Below are positions 55,680 through 64,000 of a stretch of DNA of 64,000 nt, in pieces. The translations under genes and the position numbers were made by a program. The DNA comes from Beroe forskalii (taxonomy: Eukaryota > Ctenophora > Nuda > Beroida > Beroidae), in NCBI GenBank assembly GCA_011033025.1, contig WFMF01000634.1, positions 21,325-85,324 on the forward strand, given 5' to 3'. How positions within the stretch are numbered: position 1 is the stretch's first letter; every line of letters starts with the position of its first letter. The notes below the pieces were generated by a model. That model made no database searches. It was not told where the DNA came from and saw nothing but the letters and a program-made list of their open reading frames with translations.

Positions 55680-56639
55680 ATGATGCTGATATCAAAGATA
55701 ACCTCTATTTGCCCTGGAAATGGATCACTTACCCCAAACAACTTTTGTAAAGTGGAATTCATATTCCTTGAATCTAACAGGTACCTTTGGTTTATTTCAA
55801 TTTCTTTCAATATTGCCATAGGAAATTGGAATGTGAACTTGTTTGCAGCATTCCATTGTGAAAGCTGAATTTTGTTATAATCTTATCTTCTTTACAAAGA
55901 AGATCTTATCTTAACAATCATTTTTAATGCCTTTCTTTTCAGCTCCATTTTTGAAAATTTTGAGCCAGGAGGGTGCTTTACCTACAAGCTTCAGCATAAT
56001 GTAGGACTTGATTGGTTTATAATTGACACTTGCATAATGAAAATGAATGTCAATGAATGCTCTAAGTTCACCATAAACTATTTAGATCAAATTATGCATA
56101 TTACTCTCCAGTTAAATTCCTTTACACCTGCACCTGATATTTGGCTCATGACACCATCAGACAGGCATGCTATAGCTCAGAATATGAAGGAAATTGGAAC
56201 ACAAACCTTCAGAACCAAAAATTTTCTGATAGCAGCTGAAAAATATGGACATGCATTGAAGCTTTTAATATCTGATAAGTGTACTGCTGATAATGCTCAA
56301 AAGGAACTCATCAACCAAGTAAGATTGAATCTGAGCCTTTGTTTCATGAAGCTCAATATACCAGAGGGTGTGTTATATCATTGCAATTGTATTGCACAAA
56401 ATGATGATCCCACTAATGAAGCATTAAAGGACTCCCCTCATGTAATAAAAGTGTTATATAGACGTGCTTGGGCACTCTGTCAAATAAATGAATTTGCTAA
56501 GTGTCAAGAAGACATTGACAGAATATTGGCATTTGATCCAGAGAATAAGGATACCCTTAACTTATTATCTCATTTGGCAAACAAGATTAAGCAATCAGAT
56601 CGTATCATGTCCAATAACTTACGCAGTATGTTCAAATGA
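55680..56639 (+). CDS. FKBP/AIP-like TPR co-chaperone, two exons
   Basis: Exons 55680-55780 and 55943-56639 join in phase (AG|C) to give 265 residues. Residues 1 to about 100 follow the FKBP pattern: ISKITSICPGNGSLTPNN (strand 1 with the GxG turn), then FEPGGCFTYKL, then IIDTCIMKMNVNECSKFTI (the 'M.vGE...f.i' strand). The active-site aromatics look degenerate, so prolyl isomerase activity is doubtful. From residue 108 the TPR part begins (TPSDRHAIAQNMKEIG, TKNFLIAAEKYGHALKLL), then two further TPR helices pairs (VRLNLSLCFMKL and KVLYRRAWALCQINEF), ending NNLRSMFK, as in AIP, FKBP6 and FKBPL. TPRs of this family bind the Hsp90/Hsp70 C terminus. An in-frame ATG at 55683 is an alternative start. 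The subfamily is not resolved. Confidence 0.72.
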
Positions 56640-56946
56640 TATTTGATATGCAACAATTACTCAGACATTTTATGCATTAGACATTTTGTAATTATTTATA
56701 GAGAATTGATCACAATTTGTATGTATACAATTGATTCTATTCTTCCATTGCTATTTCTATACAGTTTTTTCTTTGAGTTTAATCTGAGCTTGTACCAACT
56801 ATGCATACCTTAATTCTCTTTCAACAGAGATAAGTTTTACTCCATTAATCTCTCATAAATTGTCAAATGTAACCATAATAGATCACCATACTATAAATTT
56901 GAGATAGGATGTGACTCTACCAAGAATAATATGTTAGAAAGATGAG

Positions 56947-59900
56947 ATGTTAGGTGAGGATTCTGCAACCAATGATGCAGATGCCATTTCACTTGATGGT
57001 CTAGTAATAACAGATACCACTGCTGAAGAGGAGGGAGATGATTCTAAGTGTGGGAATATCCCTGTACCCTCTAACTCTCCTGATTTAGTTGATCAGGTGA
57101 TTCATGGAGCATTTTGCTTGTTTTTCTTCAGTATACCTATTGTTGCAATCAAACTTGAAGGCATGTAAATCTTTAAATTCTGAACTTTGGTATCAAAATC
57201 CAAGTTAATGAAAATTTATTTATTCTGACACAGGAGTTTTATGATGACGACAATGTCTTCCCTGCACCCTCATCACAAAGGAGGAATGCATCTTATGATG
57301 TCTTCCAACTCAATAATGTTTTATATGGTAAGTGTCCCTTCCTTTAATTACTGGAATAATTGAGTATCTTATAAACCGATTTTCTGCCTTTAAACTTAAG
57401 AACCCTATCTTACATTTTCCCTTGTCTTTCTCAGTGCTTAATGAAACAACTTGACAGGACCACATGAAGAACACAGCTCTTCATTTGAGGACAAGCTTCC
57501 CTCAGTTCCTGCCACTGATTCTGGGATATCAGTGACAAGTGGGGTCTCTGATGATTTCCCATATGCAGATTTGGCAACAATTGATAGGTTTGTTTTGACA
57601 TGGTTTTATCTTACACTGAACTATTTTGGTGGTGATTTATGACTTCTTAGTGATGTTGTCCTTTCTTTTGAAGTTTTGAATAAAATGGCATGTCAAACTA
57701 AATGTAATATGAACCATTGACTTACAAATTTCTCATCAGGATGTTGAATAACGTCAATTGGAAAGTGCCAGTTGAGCCTGGGAAAGAGCTGGAAGGTTTA
57801 TTAAAAGCAAGTCTGGAACTTGCACAAACAGGTTTAAATACTGTTATTATTTATTTCGAAATCAGTTTTATATCCAACAATTGAACTTAAAACCTATTAA
57901 AATCGAGTGTACCAAAGTCATCCAGTTAATTTCCTCCTTGACTTCAGAATTGGATGATGAAAACGAGGGATGTCAGAAGTTCTATCAAGATACACTTACT
58001 ACGTCTTTTCAAAAGATAATGACAGATAAAGCAGTTAATAGCTGGACCCCTGAAATTCAGGTGATAACAGATCATCAACTGCATTCACAATGTACTATGT
58101 AAACAAATATTTGGCTCTGACTGTATGACAAAATGCACCAGAAATAATTGGTACATGTGCTCTGAATAATATACACGCTGTGATATTATCTGAACAATAC
58201 ATCCTGTTCTCAGGGCTACATATTCGATAACTCCATCTTGCTGGTGAAGCTGATGGCTATAAAGATGAAGAGTGAGAACAGTGCCCTAATTGCCCTGATG
58301 TCTACCGTTTTCAACCCTACTTCTAAGTACGTTCCCACCATCAAATGGATTCAGCATGAATTAATAAATTTCTGGATTGTGACTGATTTATTAACCTGCA
58401 TGGTTAAATGATATACATATTATATTATCAATGATTGAGACGTAAGTCCTAGTTCAATGGCACTTTCAATTTGTAATATTATGTAAATTCGTTAAGTTTT
58501 TCTACTGAATCTAATCCTTCACCTCTTTCCCCGTCAGATTTCACCACTACAACGCATCTCAGTCCAGCAAGACAGTCCCACCCTCTTCCCAAATCCCAGG
58601 AGCTGACATATTCGCCAGACCCACTGACCTAAGAGTTCCCAAAGGCTGGCTGATTGATCTCATCAACCATTTCGGGTCGGAGGGAGGTTTCCAGGGTCTC
58701 TTGGAGAAGTTCGACTCATTTTCCAATCCTAGTTTAGAGGTTAGAACGAACTTAACATTTCAAAAGGTTGACTTTGATTCCTTTGGCTTGAATACATATC
58801 AAATAGAATTGCTTTGCGTAGAAAATAGTTGCGAATTTTGGCATAGAAAGTGTGACGGTGTGGGAAATGGCAATGATTAATCGTTATTTGTAACGATTTA
58901 TCTATCACTGCACTGATTAATCTATTTTGTCCTCATACAGTTGATTGAGATGTACCTCAAACCCTTTGGTCTGTGTATCGACCTTCTGACTTCATCCTGT
59001 ATACAGACCTACCTGATACCTTGTACCAAAGAAAGTCACTGGTAGGTATTGAATAAAGTTCAACCATGCCAAACTCGTATGTTATCTGTAACGAAATGTT
59101 AAAATAACATTTTAGTTATCTTTTAAAAATGATATGGTTTTGGAGATTTTAAAAGTTTTCTTTTGTCCTTCTGATTTACGACCATGATCTCACTGCATCT
59201 TTCAAATCAGAGTACGTAAGGAACCTCCCTAACGAGCAGCTCAAGAAGGAAACTAAAGTAGAAACCCGGAATGATACTCTCTCAGCCCTCATCCAGTCTC
59301 TGAAAATGATTCTGCAACGAGCCCCTCAGGATAAGTGAGTTTATCGATTAAACGCATTGAAACGTGCGAGTATTGGGTCCATTTTGGGCTACTTTCCAAG
59401 GGCCCAGCCCGAGGCAACCCCCCCCTTCCCCGTTATCAGTTCCCCCCTCCTGGCTGATTAGTGATTAGTAATATAACGTTATTTTGTGAATAATCCCTCA
59501 TTTCAGGAAAGCGTTGTTGCAAGGAGCAGAGATCCTCCATCTGGACATCCTCCTGAAGTTGGTAAAGACGTCCAGCTTTAACGGGAAGATGAACGCTCTA
59601 AACGAGATCAATAGGATCATCACTCCCTTCTTATTCAACAGGTATTATATCATGAGTCGTTTTTTCTGCAAACAGTGTCGCTACATCGAAAAATGAATAG
59701 GTATCATTCTGAAATTTCGTAGTCGTGCGGCTTACTTATGTGCTGATTCTTGGATTATAAAATCGATATTCAGTATTTATTTTATGTTTTTCATATACCC
59801 TTGTACATGGCAATTGGATCAAATCATAGCTATAGGCAGATTGCTCAATAATCTTTTGAAATAGAGCATTCTCAAAGGTCTTACAAATCAAGCACACTTC

Positions 59901-60047
59901 TCTTTGCAGGAGACAGAACCAGGACTCGGACAGCATAACTTCCGAAGACTTGGCCTGCTGGTTGATAGATCAGAAGATCCTGAACACACTGCTCACGGAC
60001 TACCTGCACCTGCCTCAATACGTTGAGAAACTCGATAAAATACTCAA
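56947..60047 (+). CDS. USP9X-like ubiquitin C-terminal hydrolase, exons 1-11
   Basis: Exons: 56947-57096, 57234-57327, 57458-57587, 57740-57831, 57948-58060, 58214-58326, 58538-58739, 58941-59041, 59211-59334, 59507-59641 and 59910-60047. They encode an acidic N-terminal tail and then helical-repeat sequence matching the USP9X/fat-facets N-terminal region: MLNNVNWKVPV, FARPTDLRVPKGWLIDLINH, YLKPFGLCIDLL, LPNEQLKKETK, SSFNGKMNALNEIN and HLPQYVEKLDKIL. The protein removes ubiquitin from many substrates. The catalytic USP domain is far downstream and outside the window. An in-frame TAG just before 56947 supports this ATG. Exon 8 is one base out of phase with exon 9; dropping one C near 59020 gives LVPKKVT and a clean join, so an assembly indel is likely. 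The gene starts only about 300 bp after the FKBP-like stop, on the same strand. Confidence 0.9.
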
Positions 60048-60585
60048 GTGAGTTGATTTATAGTGACGTGGGAGTTTTGTTTTTGTTACAAATCTTTTGA
60101 ACAAATCATCAGTAATATACTGACATGTTAACATACACTATTGATGTGTAGATTTGGGGATATTCCTCGAGGCAAAGCCGAGTGGGGGGAGGGGGATCCA
60201 CACCGAATTAGTGTACATAGTAACAGTATTATTTCTAATGATCAAAGCAAAAGAAACCCATTTCGGTTTCTTACGGGTTAGCAAATACCCCGACGATATT
60301 AATTGATTAATTTGAGAGATTGAAGTTTAAACGATATTATAACTGATACGAGAGAATCTTAATAAGCAGAAGCTTTCGAAAATCTTGTGATTATCGTCGT
60401 CAGAATTTGAATTTATGCACTGCGACTGGTATATCGGATGAATTTGATTACATCACCCATGCTTATCTCTTTTCACTTATCTTTTTTCATATACATTGCA
60501 AAATGCTGCTTATCGCACCTTGTTAATGTTGAATTTGCTACTTTGATCATTATACAAGTACTATAGTCTATAATTACTTTGTATA

Positions 60586-60741
60586 ATGTCTCATCAAGGA
60601 CCCACTCTCTCCGATGCGGGCGGAAGCTTCCTCGTTATGGATGGGCGAGATCCTGCAGGCGATTGGCGTCAGCCCACACTTCGAACGAATAGCAACGGGA
60701 TGTACGGTGAAAACCAAACTACGGTCGTATATCAATCGTGA
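60586..60741 (+). CDS. Small 51-codon frame overlapping the start of the nested ORF
   Basis: The first ATG of the segment (60586) opens MSHQGPTLSDAGGSFLVMDG and runs to TGA at 60739, in a different frame from the 401-codon frame that starts 28 bases later. It could be an upstream ORF, the true N terminus joined by a frameshift, or chance. No family recognised. Confidence 0.25.
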   Translation: MSHQGPTLSDAGGSFLVMDGRDPAGDWRQPTLRTNSNGMYGENQTTVVYQS

Positions 60742-61819
60742 AGAAAAGTGCGTCGTCGAGGAACTTTTCACTGAAGCATGGGATCACGTTGCAAAGCAGA
60801 ACAACTTGATAAGAACCTTAAAACAGTCCAATGACGTGCTGAAGAAGAAAACAAAGGATCTGCACCACCAAGTTATCACTGTGAATAAGTCGGTGGATTA
60901 TTACAGGGATTATTATAAGGCGTATTATAGGGACCATTATAGGGATTATTATTTGAATTATTTTAGGAAGTCGGTGGAGAACCTTTTTGAGTGTAATAGT
61001 TCCCTGTGGGAGCATTTGAAGGAGTACTATGACACGTGTCGGGAAATTTTGCAGTCGATAGATAGTGAGGATCCGGAGTTCAATGAGGAGTGTAGGGTTT
61101 TTCTACAGTGGATGGATGATGCTTATCAGGAGTGGCTTGATTATTTTGGTTATCAGGAGCAATCGGGGGATAAGGAGTGGGTTGATTTTTTTGAGTATCA
61201 GGAGCGGTTGGAGCTTTGTGAGGATCAGGAGTGGGTGGAAAATGAGGATCAGGTGGATGATTATGAAGACCAGCCAATAGGGAGCACCTGCCATGACGCG
61301 AGTGAGACAGTTTCAGAGCCTATCATAACTTGGAAGGGGACCTGGAGGGGATTTAGTGAAGAAGAGAACCAAACTGTTAGCGAGACGGCTTCAGAGCCTG
61401 CTAGAAGGAGGAAGACTTCCAGTGAATTTCTTGAAGAAGAGAACCAAACAAACAAGACTTGTAGTGAATTCATTGAAGAAGAGAACCAAGCTGTTAGCAA
61501 GACTGTGCCAGAGCCTGCAAGAAAGACTTCGAGTGAATCTATTGAAGAAGAAAACCAGACTGTTAGCGAAACAGTGTTAGAGCCTGCTAAAAAGACTTCC
61601 AGTGAATCTATTGAAGAGGATAACCAAACTGTTGGCGAGACAGTGTTAGAGCCTGCTAGAAGGGAGACAAGTTGCTGTGAATCTATGGAAGAAGAGAACC
61701 AAACTGTTAGCGAAACAGTGTCAGAGCCTTCTAAGAAGACTTCCAGTGAATTTATTGACGAAGAGAACCAAACGAAGAAGACTTGCAGTGAACTTATGGA
61801 AAAGAACCAAACAAGGTGA
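60614..61819 (+). CDS. Uncharacterised 401-aa protein nested in the USP9X intron
   Basis: An uninterrupted frame lies wholly within the 2.1-kb intron 60048-62195, same strand as the host gene. I recognise no family. Residues 1-55 are mixed. About 55-95 look alpha-helical or coiled-coil (KQNNLIRTLKQSNDVLKKK). 96-117 is a Tyr-rich repeat (DYYRDYYKAYYRDHYRDYY). 173-220 has a degenerate repeat with WLDYF, WVDFF and DQEWVENEDQ. From about 230 to the end come seven or eight copies of a 23-residue unit like TVSETVSEPAKKTSSE plus SIEEENQ, some shortened to NKTCSEFIEEENQ. There is no signal peptide or membrane segment; composition is acidic, with Ser followed by Glu that would suit CK2. An intronless nested gene is the simplest reading. 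It could also be a host exon, but no splice sites suit that. Confidence 0.6.
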   Translation: MRAEASSLWMGEILQAIGVSPHFERIATGCTVKTKLRSYINREEKCVVEELFTEAWDHVAKQNNLIRTLKQSNDVLKKKTKDLHHQVITVNKSVDYYRDYYKAYYRDHYRDYYLNYFRKSVENLFECNSSLWEHLKEYYDTCREILQSIDSEDPEFNEECRVFLQWMDDAYQEWLDYFGYQEQSGDKEWVDFFEYQERLELCEDQEWVENEDQVDDYEDQPIGSTCHDASETVSEPIITWKGTWRGFSEEENQTVSETASEPARRRKTSSEFLEEENQTNKTCSEFIEEENQAVSKTVPEPARKTSSESIEEENQTVSETVLEPAKKTSSESIEEDNQTVGETVLEPARRETSCCESMEEENQTVSETVSEPSKKTSSEFIDEENQTKKTCSELMEKNQTR

Positions 61820-62195
61820 GGGTATGTGCTACAGGTACTCGGAGATAAAGTGAGACTTGGGATATTTTATATTTCGTAGAATTACGGCCAATGGCAGCAA
61901 TCGAAGGATTCAAGAATAGTTAAGCCAGTGACGGAATTGTAATCCATACTTTATATTGATACGCTCAAGTCTTCGCTGCAGTGGCAGCTTTTATTTAACT
62001 CTCACACACAGTTTTTTGGATGTACGACTAAAATACGGCGAACTGCGAACATCCCTTATAAGTTAACAGTTGATCAGCTGATGACGATAATCACATGATT
62101 TTCAAAATCTTCTGATTTACAGCTCTCTCAAATCATTAAATATTTATTTATCTACCTTATTAGCCGAATTAAAAACTAAGAATTTAAATTCCAAG

Positions 62196-63762
62196 TTTTT
62201 GATTCACGAAGACAAGCTCTCAACCCGAGATATCGACCTTATCTGGGATGCTCAGATCGACAAACACGAAGCCATTGTTAAGAACATCCATGATCTGCTG
62301 GCGAAACTGGCGTGGGTCCTCAACCCTGATTCTCTGGATGCTATATTTGTCAGGTATCTATTACTAATATATCCTATCTTTTAAATCCCGCATTCTGCCC
62401 TGTGATTATTTGCCGGACATAATCAAGGAGATTATGTACATGTTTGAGTTTCAGCCCTTTTTTGACCTTTTTGAAAATTAACCCAATTTCCTATTCCAGG
62501 TTTCAAAGAAGCTGGGAAACTGCGTCACATAAAGATAAGGAGAAGTTACTTGAGCTTATGGGGCGGTAAGTCTAACTAGCGACATCCCATGCGCATTTTC
62601 ACAGGGATTTACTAGTTTTCCCGGTGGCAGTATTTATTTCTGGAAATATGTACTAGAATGTTGACAATGATAAGGACAACAAAATATTTTGATTATTTGA
62701 GTTTTCGCCCTCTTTTGAGCCCTAGTTTTAACCCTAGTTTAGCCCTAGTTTTAGCCCTTTCTTGCCCTTTCCGCACATATAACTCGCTAAGTTGTTCCCC
62801 TGTTCCACAGTCTTGCGGAGGACGACAAAGAGGGCGTTATCTCGGACAAAGTACTCCAAGTCCTGTGGTTACTGATCACAGCGCGGGATACCAGTACGGA
62901 TATCATAGACCTAGCGCTCTCCACCCATATCAAGATACTCAACTACGTTTACTCACATGGTAAGGGGGAAAGAGGGGGCATGTTTTAAAATTTTATGGAA
63001 TTTTAATAACATTTTAGTACGTGTATATGGAATTTTGAGGTCTGAATATTAAGTGAAATTCGTTTCGGTAGCTCGCTCTTCATCAGAAGATTCTGATCTT
63101 CAGAATACACTTCTAGATGCTTAGATGAAATAAGTTGATAAATATCATAGTAATTATCAAGTTATTTCAAATAAATAATGTGGAATCATATCGTAATTCC
63201 ATGAAATAGTATCGTGGAATTCCCTGGTAGAATGGTCGGTTGAGTTGTATGCTGCCGTATATTTTCTTGCCTCCTAACTTCCCACGTGTTCCAGCTGATA
63301 AGGACAAGCTGCGACTCTACTGGATTGAGAAGTGTATCCAGAACATCAGACATCACCACTGTGTGGTGGCGTCCCTCAAACATCTCAGAGAAATGTGCAA
63401 ACTCTACTCAGGTAGTGTTGACACCAGTTTACTTTGACATCGCTTTGTGTTGACACCGCCTAGTGTTGACACCACTTTTCATTGGTACCACTATGCATTG
63501 ACATCACTTCTTTTCCTTGACACCAGTTTAAGAGTTTACATTGACGCCACTACATCGACACTACCAAACATTGACACCACTACACATTGACACCAGTTTA
63601 CATTAACACCACTTTATATAGACGCCTTGACAGCACTTTACTCCTTGACACCACTCAGAATCGCACCACGGTTTCGGCTACGTTCACAAGATGAAACAGC
63701 TAGAACGGGACAATACTCTGATTCAGCTTGTTATCAACGACATAGAGTTCTATCTGGACCAG
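62196..63762 (+). CDS. USP9X-like ubiquitin C-terminal hydrolase, exons 12-16 (gene runs off the window)
   Basis: Exons 62196-62353, 62500-62565, 62811-62959, 63295-63411 and 63659-63762 continue the conserved region: STRDIDLIWDAQIDKHEAIV, NIHDLLAKLAW, SWETASHKDKEKLLELM, LAEDDKEGVISDKVLQVLW and DLALSTHIKILNYVYSH. The first exon follows CCAAG and is one base out of phase with exon 11 (ends AA); a sixth T in the run at 62196-62200 would restore it. The acceptor of the last exon lies at the end of a minisatellite. Sequence after 63762 is intron, with a possible exon near 63970 that I could not place. About 630 residues are visible in all, against roughly 2500 in animal USP9X. Confidence 0.88.
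62700..62770. repeat. Short CCCTAG-type tandem tract
   Basis: Four to five units of AGCCCTAGTTTT type in the intron between USP9X-like exons 13 and 14. It resembles degenerate telomeric repeats only superficially. Confidence 0.5.
63417..63655. repeat. Intronic minisatellite TTGACACCAGTTTA
   Basis: About 13-15 degenerate units of TTGACACCACTTTACA type fill most of the intron between 63411 and 63659. This is the reverse complement of the 4478-4645 minisatellite. The last unit, TTGACACCACTCAG, supplies the splice acceptor of the next exon. Confidence 0.85.
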
Positions 63763-64000
63763 GTTTGGCTTGTTATTCTTAAGATTTAGTCGCTCTCAGG
63801 ACTACTATCGTTCATAAATATTCTCGTGAAATATTAGTTTGAATTTATATATTCGACCTTGTTTTATGCTTGGTTTAATTGATTCCAATTGATTACATTT
63901 GAACAAGACTAAGTTGCCTGGATCCAGAAACCAGTCCACTGACATCTCCTCGCCTCTCCTCAGAGCTGAATCATCATACGGGAGTCTAGACGGGTGATGA

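Noticed and set aside
61065-61580. Alternative frames of 63-79 codons on both strands over the nested ORF
   Set aside because: Shadows of the repeat-coding frame, kept open by its low-complexity codons.

Overview
The window is metazoan nuclear DNA. It holds intron-rich protein genes with GT-AG junctions and animal-type families: an LDL-receptor-related protein, beta-tubulin, an FKBP/AIP-type TPR co-chaperone and a USP9X-like deubiquitinase. Between them lie large tandem-repeat arrays, which together cover more than half of the window. I cannot name the species. The divergent LRP and tubulin suggest a fast-evolving invertebrate, but that is inference. All four recognised genes read on the + strand.

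Layout. 1-3450: three minisatellite blocks, one of them a head-to-head inverted array. 4349-25238: an LRP-like gene with 13 phase-compatible exons; its 5' end lies to the left and its 3' end was not found. One of its introns (8765-23914, 15 kb) is filled by about 42 copies of a 351-bp satellite. 25239-27122: degenerate repeats, including two copies of an LRP-like open segment and a tRNA-derived piece. 27123-27222: a 100-N scaffold gap. 27223-46674: about 55 more copies of the same satellite, with decayed stretches near both ends. 46675-49549: intergenic DNA with several hairpins and a paired CCAAT-box motif upstream of tubulin. 49550-53475: a divergent 13-exon beta-tubulin ending in Glu-Glu-Tyr. 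53629-55679: intergenic, with a CG-rich palindromic stretch. 55680-56639: a two-exon FKBP-like TPR gene. 56947 to the right edge: the N-terminal part of a USP9X-like gene (16 exons seen). Its 2.1-kb intron contains an uninterrupted 401-codon reading frame of unknown family.

The genes do not form an obvious pathway; they look like ordinary neighbours. The most interesting points are: the satellite lodged in the LRP intron, with the start of the following exon duplicated at its other edge; the nested repeat-rich orphan frame; a short element with target-site duplications found in introns of two genes; and the tubulin's unusual N terminus, M-loop and C terminus. Several exon joins are off by exactly one base, some at homopolymers, so residual assembly indels are likely and apparent frameshifts should not be read as pseudogenes without checking.
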